Positions 48,232-54,598 of a stretch of 64,000 bases of DNA are shown piece after piece (position 1 is the first letter of the stretch; each line of letters opens with the position of its first letter). Under the pieces are notes generated by a model that saw only the letters and a program-made list of their open reading frames with translations, made no database searches and was not told the origin of the DNA. The position numbers and the translations under genes are program-made. Source of the stretch: Rivibacter subsaxonicus (GTDB lineage: Bacteria; Pseudomonadota; Gammaproteobacteria; Burkholderiales; Burkholderiaceae_C); the NCBI RefSeq assembly GCF_004217215.1, contig NZ_SHKP01000004.1, forward strand, positions 590,829 through 654,828. Direction: 5' to 3'.

Positions 48232-48705
48232 ATGAAGCGCGTTGCAGCAGCTCTCATCATCATTCTTGCGGTCCCATTGGCGGGCGGCGCGTTGAGCGAT
48301 CTGCTGCTGTCGCCGCAGGCAAGGCATAACGCGTCGTGGTTCTGGTTCGCCTTCGCGTACTTCTATTGGAAGGGGCTGTGGATCTTGCTATTTCTCGGCC
48401 TACCTTTTTGTGCCGTAGCCAAGGCACTTCATTGGACGCAATGGTGGGTATACATTGCCGCTGGGCTCATTCTTGGAATGGTTGAGCCCCTCGCCCGGCT
48501 TGCCAAGTACCGTGCTGCGCCATGGCTAATTACGGACTTGAGTGCCCCCGAAGCTTTACAGCGAACATTCTGGGAGGTACTGGCTTGGACAACGGCCGCA
48601 CTGGTGTTCTGGCACATCACAGTCCGAGTAAAACAAGAGCCCAACCCATCAATCGAGAGGACTCGCCCCGGCAAGCCGGGTCGAGCCTCTCATGTCAAAC
48701 GCTAG
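48232..48705 (+). CDS. Cassette 3: hypothetical integral membrane protein
   Basis: A 157-residue protein with about four membrane helices (RVAAALIIILAVPLAGGALSDLL, WFWFAFAYFYWKGLWILLFLG, WWVYIAAGLILGMVEPLARLA, FWEVLAWTTAALVFWHITV). No family recognised. ATG at 48232, four bases past attC 2. It has no stop before attC 3 and reads through the whole site, adding about 20 residues (NPSIERTRPGKPGRASHVKR) before a TAG inside the final box. Lowest GC of the array. Confidence 0.7.
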   Translation: MKRVAAALIIILAVPLAGGALSDLLLSPQARHNASWFWFAFAYFYWKGLWILLFLGLPFCAVAKALHWTQWWVYIAAGLILGMVEPLARLAKYRAAPWLITDLSAPEALQRTFWEVLAWTTAALVFWHITVRVKQEPNPSIERTRPGKPGRASHVKR

Positions 48706-48707
48706 GC
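48639..48707 (+). repeat. attC 3
   Basis: 69 bases. Starts GCCCAAC (48639-48645), ends GCTAGGC (48701-48707), a one-base variant of GTTAGGC. Arms TCGAGAGGACTCG and CGAGCCTCTC pair except for one extra A on the first arm, a classic extrahelical base. It overlaps the 3' end of the cassette 3 gene. Confidence 0.88.
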
Positions 48708-48752
48708 CGCGCAAAACTGCTGCATCAACCTACTCACACGAGGAGCAACACG

Positions 48753-49217
48753 ATGGCCAGTTCCATACGTACCTGCCTCTGGTTCCGTGACGGCCGCGGT
48801 CGTGAGGCCGCAGAGTTTTACTGCGCTCTGATTCCGGGAAGTCGGATCGAAGCGACCTTCGATATCTCAGGCGACGGTGCTTCCTGGCTAATCGACTTCA
48901 CGCTGGGCGGGGTGCCGTATCAGATACTCGATGCAGGACCGATGTTCACTCTAACCGAGGCAGTGTCGATCTCGGTCGAAACGGACGATCAGGCAGAGAC
49001 CGATAGGCTTTGGGCAGCGCTAACCACAAATGGCGGCGAGGAAAGCCACTGCGGCTGGCTCAAGGATCGCTACGGGGTGTCGTGGCAGGTTTTCCCGAGG
49101 CGGCTGACAGAATTGACATTGCGTGCCGACAAGAATGTGTCTGCCAAGGCGATCGCGGCGATGATGAAGCAAAAGAAGATCGACATTGCCGAAATCGAAG
49201 CGGCGGTTCTTGCCTAG
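48753..49217 (+). CDS. Cassette 4: PhnB-like VOC-superfamily protein
   Basis: A 154-residue protein of the VOC superfamily, PhnB / 3-demethylubiquinone-9 3-methyltransferase-like group. Landmarks are TCLWFRDGRGREAAEFYCALIPGSRIEATF, GGVPYQILDAGPMFTLTEAVSISVETDDQAETDRLWAALT and DRYGVSWQVFP. Function of the group is unresolved; the methyltransferase name is an annotation relic. The ATG at 48753 follows AGGAG. The open frame upstream reads through attC 3 and is ignored. Confidence 0.85.
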   Translation: MASSIRTCLWFRDGRGREAAEFYCALIPGSRIEATFDISGDGASWLIDFTLGGVPYQILDAGPMFTLTEAVSISVETDDQAETDRLWAALTTNGGEESHCGWLKDRYGVSWQVFPRRLTELTLRADKNVSAKAIAAMMKQKKIDIAEIEAAVLA

Positions 49218-49226
49218 AAGTCCATG

Positions 49227-49286
49227 GCCTGACAATTCATTCAAGCCGACGCCGCTATGTGGCGCGGCTTGATTCAGGCGCCAGGC
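49227..49286 (+). repeat. attC 4
   Basis: 60 bases, the compact type. Starts GCCTGAC (49227-49233), ends GCCAGGC (49280-49286). Arms AATTCATTCAAGCCG and CGGCTTGATTCAG pair with a small bulge; loop ACGCCGCTATGTGGCG forms its own stem. Confidence 0.85.
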
Positions 49287-49385
49287 TGCACTGGACACCC
49301 GCCTGTTCGCCAAGCGGAAGTCGCGGCTCCATGGCTCACTGGCCTAGCCGTAGACTCTGGCTCCTCATCGGCAACGGAGGCATCC

Positions 49386-49748
49386 ATGGCGAACATCCTC
49401 GTTCACGCGACATGCGGGCCGAATGACCCAACGCGCGCTGCCCTCTCATTTCTTGTGGCAAAGGCCGCGCTCGACGAAGGCCACACGGTCAAGCTCTTCT
49501 TGGCCGGCGACGCGGTACAACTCTTTCGCGACGCAGTGCTGGACTCCCTCGTCGGGCTGGGCACTGGCAAGCTGCGAGAGCACTATGACGCCCTGGTCGC
49601 TGGAGGTGCTCGGTTCTACCTCTCGGGCATGTCTGCCAAGTCGCGCGGCATGTCGGAGGCAGACCTCGCCGGCAAGCCAGGTGAGTTCGCCATGCCCAAC
49701 GTACTCATTCGCCTCTCGCTCGAGAGTGATCGGGTACTCAGTTACTAG
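49386..49748 (+). CDS. Cassette 5: DsrE/DsrF-like family protein
   Basis: A 120-residue protein of the DsrE/F/YchN-like fold, often found in sulfur-transfer systems. The N-terminal MANILVHATCGPNDPTRAALSFLVAKAALDEGHTVKLFLAGDAVQLF is the typical Rossmann-like start, followed by YDALVAGGARFYLSGMSAKSRGMSE. The conserved relay Cys of true DsrE sulfur carriers is not clearly placed, so sulfur transfer is only a possibility. ATG at 49386; about 100 bases of non-coding DNA precede it and may hold a promoter. Confidence 0.85.
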   Translation: MANILVHATCGPNDPTRAALSFLVAKAALDEGHTVKLFLAGDAVQLFRDAVLDSLVGLGTGKLREHYDALVAGGARFYLSGMSAKSRGMSEADLAGKPGEFAMPNVLIRLSLESDRVLSY

Positions 49749-49783
49749 CAGCCCAATCCCGTAACTCAAGGTCCGAGGGTGCC

Positions 49784-49891
49784 GCCTAACAGGTCGCTCA
49801 AGCGGACCTCCACCGGCTGGCGGCTACGGGCGCCTTACTGTCTTGCCCTACGCGGCCAGCCGATTCCGGGCGCTTAGCTCCGACGTTGGGC
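49784..49891 (+). repeat. attC 5
   Basis: 108 bases. Starts with a perfect GCCTAAC (49784-49790) and ends with GTTGGGC (49885-49891). Arms AGGTCGCTCAAGCGG and GGGCGCTTAGCTCCGAC pair imperfectly. It starts 35 bases after the cassette 5 stop. Confidence 0.88.
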
Positions 49892-49919
49892 GTCACAGGC
49901 ATCAACCAGGGAGTCGCGC

Positions 49920-50423
49920 ATGAGTGAAACGAAAACCTCCTTGTACTCAAGGCTCATTCGCAACTTCAACGAGGTTCCGCTCAACCACGCCGCCCTCGAG
50001 CCAAAGTACGAATGCAGTCACGCCAGGCTGTCCGAAGGCACTGCAGCCGCAAAGTTGGCCGTGGGCGTCAACGTCGTAGCGCCAGGCAAGCGGGCCTGCC
50101 CATATCACCTCCATCACGCCCAAGAAGAGATGTTCATCGTGTTGGAAGGCTCAGGCACGCTCCGTGTCGCTGGCGAACTGCTCCCAATCAAGGCCGGGGA
50201 CACGATCTTCATCCCTCCGGGGCGCGAGTTCCCTCACCAGATCATCAACACCTCCGACGCCCCACTCAGGTACCTCGCCATCGGTACGACCGACGATCCG
50301 GAGATCTGCGAGTACCCGGACTCCGGCAAGTACCTCGCGGAAGGTGGCTTGGCGACCAAGCAGCCGTTCGAAGTCATCGGAAAGGCTGGCAACAGCCTTC
50401 CTTACTGGGAGGGCGAAGGCTAG
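49920..50423 (+). CDS. Cassette 6: cupin-domain protein
   Basis: A 167-residue single-domain cupin. Motif 1 is CPYHLHHAQEEMFIVLEGSGTLRVAG with the metal-ligand His and Glu residues; motif 2 is PGREFPHQIINTSDAPLRYLAIG with the last His. The metal site is intact, so an Fe- or Mn-dependent dioxygenase/isomerase or a small-ligand binder are both possible. ATG at 49920 with GGGAG upstream. Cassette cupins of this size are common in environmental integrons. Confidence 0.85.
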   Translation: MSETKTSLYSRLIRNFNEVPLNHAALEPKYECSHARLSEGTAAAKLAVGVNVVAPGKRACPYHLHHAQEEMFIVLEGSGTLRVAGELLPIKAGDTIFIPPGREFPHQIINTSDAPLRYLAIGTTDDPEICEYPDSGKYLAEGGLATKQPFEVIGKAGNSLPYWEGEG

Positions 50424-50427
50424 TGCC

Positions 50428-50473
50428 GCCTGACTCAAACCTTGGGCCTCGCGCAGGCCCCGCACAGTTCAGG
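50428..50473 (+). repeat. Degenerate attC 6 between cupin and VOC genes
   Basis: 46 bases, shorter than normal. Starts GCCTGAC (50428-50434); a possible end box GTTCAGG (50467-50473) fits GTTRRRY poorly. Inside is a strong GGGCCT-CGCGC-AGGCCC hairpin. It may be a decayed or deleted attC, in which case cupin and VOC genes now move as one cassette. Confidence 0.45.
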
Positions 50474-50480
50474 AGAACTC

Positions 50481-50858
50481 ATGTTCGACCACGTCAAATT
50501 CGGAGTCGGCAGCTATGCAGCGAGCAAAGCGTTCTTCCTCAAGGCACTCGAGCCGCTCGGCGTAGCTGTTGTGTCGGAGGGGGCGCCAACCTACGGTGTC
50601 GAGTTGGTGGGCCCAAAGAGCAAGGCTTCCTTGTGCCTATACCAAACCGAGGAGAAGCCGGCGCATCTTCACTTGGCGTTCGCGGCCGAGAGCCGCCAGC
50701 AAGTCGATGCCTTCTATCGCGCGGCCCTTGCGGCGGGTGGCAAAGACAATGGTGCGCCTGGTCTGCGCCCGCACTACCACGCGAACTACTATGCAGCTTT
50801 CGTCATTGGTCCGGACGGGCACAACATCGAAGCGGTTTGCCACGCACCCGGGGCCTGA
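50481..50858 (+). CDS. Cassette 7: VOC/glyoxalase-family protein
   Basis: A 125-residue glyoxalase/bleomycin-resistance-superfamily protein. Landmarks: FDHVKFGVGSYAASKAFFLKALEPLGVAVVSE, HLHLAFAAESRQQVDAFYRAALAAGG and YHANYYAAFVIGPDGHNIEAVCH, with the metal-type His/Glu positions present. Substrate unknown; fosfomycin or bleomycin resistance cannot be inferred. ATG at 50481 follows AGGAGA. Its TGA stop falls within the attC 7 start box. Confidence 0.87.
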   Translation: MFDHVKFGVGSYAASKAFFLKALEPLGVAVVSEGAPTYGVELVGPKSKASLCLYQTEEKPAHLHLAFAAESRQQVDAFYRAALAAGGKDNGAPGLRPHYHANYYAAFVIGPDGHNIEAVCHAPGA

Positions 50859-50913
50859 CCATTGCTTCAAGCGGACCCGGCCTGCGACGGCGCGCTCAAG
50901 GCAGACCTCAGGC
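50853..50913 (+). repeat. attC 7
   Basis: 61 bases, compact type. Starts GCCTGAC (50853-50859), ends CTCAGGC (50907-50913), two changes from the consensus. Arms CATTGCTTCAAGCGG and GCGCTCAAGGCAGAC pair imperfectly. It resembles attC 4 in length and arms. Confidence 0.78.
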
Positions 50914-50936
50914 GTCACGAAAACCAGGAGGTCCAA

Positions 50937-51377
50937 GTGAGTGAGATCGAAGCTTCCATCGACAGAGTCATCGAGGCGTACAGGGCCTCCGTCGCCGCAA
51001 GAGATATCGATGCATTCATGCACCTCTATGACCCGACGGCGAGGGTCTTCGACGCCTGGGGTGTCTGGTCGTATGAAACCGTTCCAGCATGGCGAGTCGC
51101 CGTCGAAGGTTGGTTTGTGTCACACCCAGCCGACCGGTTCAGCGTTGTGTTTGAGGACGTTCGCTCGGTGTCCACTCCTGCGTTCGCATCTGTCAGCGCC
51201 ATAGTCACCTACGCTGTCCATTCAGCGCGCGGTGAACAGCTGAATGCGATGCAGAACCGGCTCACGTGGGTTCTCAAGACGAGTGGTCACGTCCCGAGAA
51301 TCATTCATGAGCACACTTCGGCGCCCGTAGGTTTCGATGATCAGAAGGCAATTCTTCAGCGTGCGAGCAAGCCTTGA
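50937..51377 (+). CDS. Cassette 8: NTF2-like/SnoaL-type protein
   Basis: A 146-residue protein with the NTF2-like cone fold used by SnoaL, DUF4440 and ketosteroid-isomerase-like proteins. Landmarks: IDRVIEAYRASVAARDIDAFMHLYDPTARVFDAWGVWSYE, DRFSVVFEDVRSV and MQNRLTWVLKTSGHVPRIIHEHTSAPV. A small hydrophobic ligand is likely, the reaction unknown. I take the GTG at 50937, preceded by AGGAGG; the ATG at 50862 lies inside attC 7. Confidence 0.83.
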   Translation: MSEIEASIDRVIEAYRASVAARDIDAFMHLYDPTARVFDAWGVWSYETVPAWRVAVEGWFVSHPADRFSVVFEDVRSVSTPAFASVSAIVTYAVHSARGEQLNAMQNRLTWVLKTSGHVPRIIHEHTSAPVGFDDQKAILQRASKP

Positions 51378-51395
51378 GGATGCAGACCTCGTGAC

Positions 51396-51513
51396 GCCCA
51401 ACCCTGCGCTCGAGCGGACCGACCGGCATGGCTCGTCGAAGCTCTCACGTTCATGCGCACGTTCCGCTTCGCTGCGCCACGCCGGTGGCGCCCGCTCAGC
51501 TTGGACGTCGGGC
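51396..51513 (+). repeat. attC 8
   Basis: 118 bases, the longest of the set. Starts GCCCAAC (51396-51402), ends GTCGGGC (51507-51513). Arms CCTGCGCTCGAGCGGACC and GGCGCCCGCTCAGCTTGGAC pair imperfectly; the middle holds further self-complementary parts. Confidence 0.85.
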
Positions 51514-51544
51514 GCCAGCAGGCACGCAGACGAGGTCGCCGATC

Positions 51545-51940
51545 ATGAAAACACGAATCGCCTCCTGTAGCTGCGGGCAACTGACAGCGACGGCAACTGA
51601 AGACCCAGTTCGTGTCTCGATCTGCCACTGTCTTGCATGTCAGCGTCGAACCGGGAGTGTGTTTGGTGCTCAAGCTCGCTTTGACAAGAAGAGCGTAACG
51701 ATCCAAGGTCAATCCAGGCAGTACGTCCGTATCGGAGATGAGGGAGGCAGAGCCACATTCAGCTTCTGCCCCACTTGCGGCGCAACAGTCCACTACGAAA
51801 TAGAAGGTCGAGGAGACAGCGTAGTCATTCCGGTCGGCGCATTCGCCGACCCCGCCTTTCCCGAGCCAAGCTTCTCGGTCTACGAAGAACGCAAGCACGC
51901 TTGGGTCGGCTTGCCTTCCAACATCGAGCACATGGCGTAG
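51545..51940 (+). CDS. Cassette 9: GFA-family zinc protein
   Basis: A 131-residue protein of the GFA family (named after glutathione-dependent formaldehyde-activating enzyme). It has the zinc cysteines: ASCSCGQL, CHCLACQRRTGSVFG and FCPTCGATVHYEIEG. The family is widespread and mostly not linked to formaldehyde chemistry; cassette GFA proteins are frequent. ATG at 51545, 31 bases past attC 8. Stop at 51940, 13 bases before the last attC. Confidence 0.87.
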   Translation: MKTRIASCSCGQLTATATEDPVRVSICHCLACQRRTGSVFGAQARFDKKSVTIQGQSRQYVRIGDEGGRATFSFCPTCGATVHYEIEGRGDSVVIPVGAFADPAFPEPSFSVYEERKHAWVGLPSNIEHMA

Positions 51941-51953
51941 TGAACACACCGGC

Positions 51954-52028
51954 GCCCGACCATTCCTGCATGGACTCCCTGTCAACGCCAGCGACTGGCC
52001 GATCCGGTGAGGGCGCGAAGGGTTGAGC
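51954..52028 (+). repeat. attC 9, end of the array
   Basis: 75 bases. Starts GCCCGAC (51954-51960), ends GTTGAGC (52022-52028), a full GTTRRRY match. Arms CATTCCTGCATGGACTCCC and GTGAGGGCGCGAAGG pair moderately. After it the GC content returns to host level and no further attC is seen. Confidence 0.75.
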
Positions 52029-52082
52029 CTGCAGTCGACCATCCGGCATCTGAGGTGTGCTGCGTAATGAGGGCCCGTGCCG

Positions 52083-52105
52083 TCCTTCGACAGGCTCAGG
52101 AGGAA
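52083..52105. repeat. REP-like CCTTCGACAGGCTCAGG element
   Basis: The stretch CGTCCTTCGACAGGCTCAGG at about 52080-52099 is a short sequence I know as a frequent intergenic repeat in several high-GC Proteobacteria. A single copy is present here, in the 162-base gap between the array end and the OsmC gene; the gap holds no other gene I can see. Confidence 0.4.
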
Positions 52106-52190
52106 TCTGCGTCAGCGCGGCGCCAATCGTTGCAAGCGGCAGGTATGAAAAGCCGCCTCACCCACAACCACCGCCGACAGGAGCTGCCTC

Positions 52191-52706
52191 ATGACCATGG
52201 CCCGGATCCAGCAGTCGATCGAAGGCGTCGCCAGGTTCTTCGCGAAGCATCCGCAAGAGGGTCGGGTGACTGACGCGGCCGCCGTTGCCATCCTCGAGGA
52301 GGGGCTGCGCTGCAGGGCCGAAGGGCCGAACGGAGCGGCGCTGTTCAGTGACATGCCCGAGAGCATCGGTGGCGGCGGGTCCGCGCCCACGCCGGGCTGG
52401 CTGCTGCGCGCCGCGCTTGCCAACTGCGATGCCACGGTCATTGCCATGCGCGCCGCGCAGCTCGGTGTCGCGCTCACCAGGCTGGAGGTCACGGTGGAGA
52501 GCGACTCGGACGATCGCGGCATGTTCGGGCTTGGCGACGGCATCCCGGCGGGGCCGCTGACCATGCGCATCCGCGTGGTGATCGCCGCCGATGGGGCATC
52601 GGCCGGGCAGCTTCGGCAGATCGTCGAGTGGGCGGAAGCGCACTCGCCGGTGGGCGATGCGCTGCGCCGGGTCATCCCCATGAGCATGACCATCGAGCCG
52701 GCCTGA
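52191..52706 (+). CDS. OsmC-family protein
   Basis: A 171-residue OsmC/Ohr-fold protein; family members reduce organic hydroperoxides with paired cysteines. Landmarks: FFAKHPQEGRVTDAAAVAILEEGLRCRAEGPNG, GGGSAPTPGWLLRAALANCDATVIAMRAAQLG and VGDALRRVIPMSMTIEP. Only the Cys in LANCDAT is at an active position; the N-terminal partner Cys lies in LRCRAEG, so peroxidase activity is possible but not certain. ATG at 52191 (a second at 52197). First host-like gene past the integron. Confidence 0.85.
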   Translation: MTMARIQQSIEGVARFFAKHPQEGRVTDAAAVAILEEGLRCRAEGPNGAALFSDMPESIGGGGSAPTPGWLLRAALANCDATVIAMRAAQLGVALTRLEVTVESDSDDRGMFGLGDGIPAGPLTMRIRVVIAADGASAGQLRQIVEWAEAHSPVGDALRRVIPMSMTIEPA

Positions 52707-52787
52707 GCCGTGCCGCGTGTCATTGCCAGTGACGCGCCCGGCTTCGACCTGTCCAGACATCCGGTACACCCTGACCCGGCCCGACCC

Positions 52788-53201
52788 ATGAAGATGATCC
52801 TCACGCCCGCGACCGATCCCGACCAGTACATCGCCTGCCTCGGTGGCTGGCAGCGGGCCCAGGCCGAGGCGCTGCGGCTAGCGGTTCGCGACGCGGTGCC
52901 GGAGCTGCAAGAGAGGCTGAAATGGGGCCACCTGGTCTACTTCCTGAACGGGCCGGTGCTGCTGATCCGGGCCGAGCCTGCCCGGGTGCTGTTCGGCTTC
53001 TGGCGCGGGCAACGGCTGCGCCACATCGAGCCGAGGCTCAAGCCCGGAGGCAAGTACGAGATGGCGACCCTGCAGCTCGGGCCGGACACGCCGCTGCTCA
53101 GGGCCACGGTGACGCGCCTCGCCAGCGAGGCCGCCATGCTCAACCGCGTGATCGGCGACCCGACCGTCGCCGCCGGCCCGGCGGCGCGGAGCACCGCCTG
53201 A
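52788..53201 (+). CDS. DUF1801-domain protein
   Basis: A 137-residue protein of the DUF1801 (YdhG/YdeI-like) group. Landmarks: MILTPATDPDQYIACLGGWQRAQAEALRLAVRDAVPELQERLKWGHLVYFLNGPVLLIRAEPARVLFGFWRG and MATLQLGPDTPLLRATVTRL. Small-ligand-binding fold of unknown function. I take the ATG at 52788; the frame is open from a GTG at 52710, which would add 26 residues. Confidence 0.78.
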   Translation: MKMILTPATDPDQYIACLGGWQRAQAEALRLAVRDAVPELQERLKWGHLVYFLNGPVLLIRAEPARVLFGFWRGQRLRHIEPRLKPGGKYEMATLQLGPDTPLLRATVTRLASEAAMLNRVIGDPTVAAGPAARSTA

Positions 53202-53288
53202 ACGTGGCGCCGGGCCGGGCGCGGCCAAGCCTGCCCCGGCATGCCGCAAACTCGCCCGACTCGCCACCCTCCGCACTCCACCACCGCC

Positions 53289-53639
53289 ATGCCCGACGCC
53301 TTCGACCCCGCCGCCTTTGCCCAGCGCCAGCTCGACGCCTACAACGCGCGCGACCTCGAGCGCTTCGTGCGCGAGTACAGCGACGACGTGCTCGTCTACC
53401 GGCTGCCGGGCGCGGAGCCCGTCATCGTCGGCAAGGCGGCGCTGGCCGAGCACTACCGCAAGAACCGCTTCAACCTGCCGGGGCTGCATGCCGAGCTGGT
53501 GAACCGCATGGTCTTCGGCAACAAGGTCATCGACCAGGAGCGCGTCACCGGTGTTCCGGACGCGCCGCTCGAGGTCGCGGCGATCTACGAGGTCTCGCCG
53601 GCCGGCATCGCCAAGGTCTGGTTCGTCAGCGGGTCGTAG
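53289..53639 (+). CDS. NTF2-like (SnoaL/ketosteroid isomerase-type) protein
   Basis: A 116-residue NTF2-fold protein: FDPAAFAQRQLDAYNARDLERFVREYSDDVLVYRLPGAEPVIVGKAALAEHYRKNRFNLPGLHAELVNRMVFGNKVIDQERVTG. It is of the steroid delta-isomerase-like type that binds a small hydrophobic ligand; substrate unknown. ATG at 53289. It shares fold but little sequence with cassette 8 of the integron. Confidence 0.82.
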   Translation: MPDAFDPAAFAQRQLDAYNARDLERFVREYSDDVLVYRLPGAEPVIVGKAALAEHYRKNRFNLPGLHAELVNRMVFGNKVIDQERVTGVPDAPLEVAAIYEVSPAGIAKVWFVSGS

Positions 53640-53753
53640 CGACGCGGCCGCCTCCACGCAGGGACGGCGGCGATACCGCCGATCCCCGTGGCTGCGGGAT
53701 AAGCTTCGATCCGCAGGCAATCGTCTGCGCCTACACCGCATCGCCGCTGCTGA

Positions 53754-54017
53754 ATGCGAGTTCTTGCCACCTTCATCTTTCCACTGCTGTTGCAGGTCTA
53801 TGCCTACATCGTCGTCTTCATGGCGGCGCAGGGCGGCGGCTCGTTCATGGGGCTGCTGGCGATCCCGGTCGCGGCTGCCTCGGTGCTCGCCCTGCTGGTG
53901 CATGGCCTCAAGGTCGCGCGCACCAGCGGCCCCCTGCTCAGGCCTTCGCTGGTGAGCCTCGCGATCGCGCTGGTTCCTCCGGTCTTCCTGCTCATCTTCC
54001 GGGCGCTCGAGTCTTAG
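53754..54017 (+). CDS. Hypothetical small membrane protein
   Basis: An 87-residue protein with three hydrophobic segments (VLATFIFPLLLQVYAYIVVFMA, FMGLLAIPVAAASVLALLVHG, PSLVSLAIALVPPVFLLIFRA). No family recognised. ATG at 53754, 114 bases after the previous gene. Small integral membrane protein of unknown role. Confidence 0.55.
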   Translation: MRVLATFIFPLLLQVYAYIVVFMAAQGGGSFMGLLAIPVAAASVLALLVHGLKVARTSGPLLRPSLVSLAIALVPPVFLLIFRALES

Positions 54018-54084
54018 CGGATGCGGTGCCCCGGCATGTCGCCGTCGCTGCGCTGAGCGCGCGCCCAAGCTCGAATCGAAAGTC

Positions 54085-54564
54085 ATGCTTCGCTTCCGCC
54101 CCCTCGTCGCCGCCGACCAGCCGCAGTTGTGGCACTGGCTCCACGTGGCGCTCTGGGACCCGCCGCCCGCGGGCCTGCGTCCGATCGAGGTGCTCGAGGT
54201 CCCCGGGGTGCGCATCTACGCCGAGGACTGGGGCCGGCCGGGCGATGTCGGCGTCGTTGCCCAGGTCGACGGGGTCGATGCCGGTGCCTGCTGGATGCGC
54301 CTGCTGCCGGCCGGCGTCGGCCTGGCCTCGATGGATGAGCAGACGCCGCAGTTGGGCATCGCGCTGCTGCCGCCGTTCCAGCACCGGGGCCACGGACGTC
54401 CGCTGATGCAGGCGGCGCTGGCGGCCGCCCGGCAGGCGGGCCATGCGCGCGTCGCGCTGACGGTGCATCCGCAGAACCCCGCGCAGCAGCTGTACGAGTC
54501 CTGCGGCTTCAGGAAGATCGAGCTGCGCAGCACCTACCACCTGATGGTGGCGGACCTGGCCTGA
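54085..54564 (+). CDS. GNAT-family N-acetyltransferase
   Basis: A 159-residue GNAT enzyme: FRPLVAADQPQLWHWLHVALWDPP at the N-terminus, the acetyl-CoA loop in GIALLPPFQHRGHGRPLMQAALAAARQAGHARVALTV, and NPAQQLYESCGFRKIELRSTYHLM. Acceptor unknown. ATG at 54085; the next gene is another acetyltransferase 34 bases on. Confidence 0.87.
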   Translation: MLRFRPLVAADQPQLWHWLHVALWDPPPAGLRPIEVLEVPGVRIYAEDWGRPGDVGVVAQVDGVDAGACWMRLLPAGVGLASMDEQTPQLGIALLPPFQHRGHGRPLMQAALAAARQAGHARVALTVHPQNPAQQLYESCGFRKIELRSTYHLMVADLA

Positions 54565-54598
54565 GCCAGCCGCCGAGCCGCGAACGAATAGCTCTGCC

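Larger units (their letters stand above)
45915..52028. mobile_element. Chromosomal integron: intI, attI and a nine-gene cassette array
   Basis: A complete integron: an IntI recombinase on the minus strand, a LexA box, an attI site, and nine plus-strand cassette genes, each followed by an imperfect inverted repeat with integron attC boxes (GCCYRAC-type at the start, GTTRRRY-type at the end). The cassettes run from the attI cut at 47119/47120 to the last attC end at 52028. Local GC drops sharply: hand counts give 30 of 60 G/C at 48421-48480 against 43 of 60 at 45061-45120 in the receptor gene. No transposase or resistance genes are present, so it is a sedentary chromosomal integron rather than a mobile class 1 element. 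Confidence 0.93.

Noticed and set aside
45915-52028. Class 1 resistance integron or Tn402-type element
   Set aside because: No qacE, sul1, tni genes or resistance cassettes; base composition around intI is that of the chromosome.
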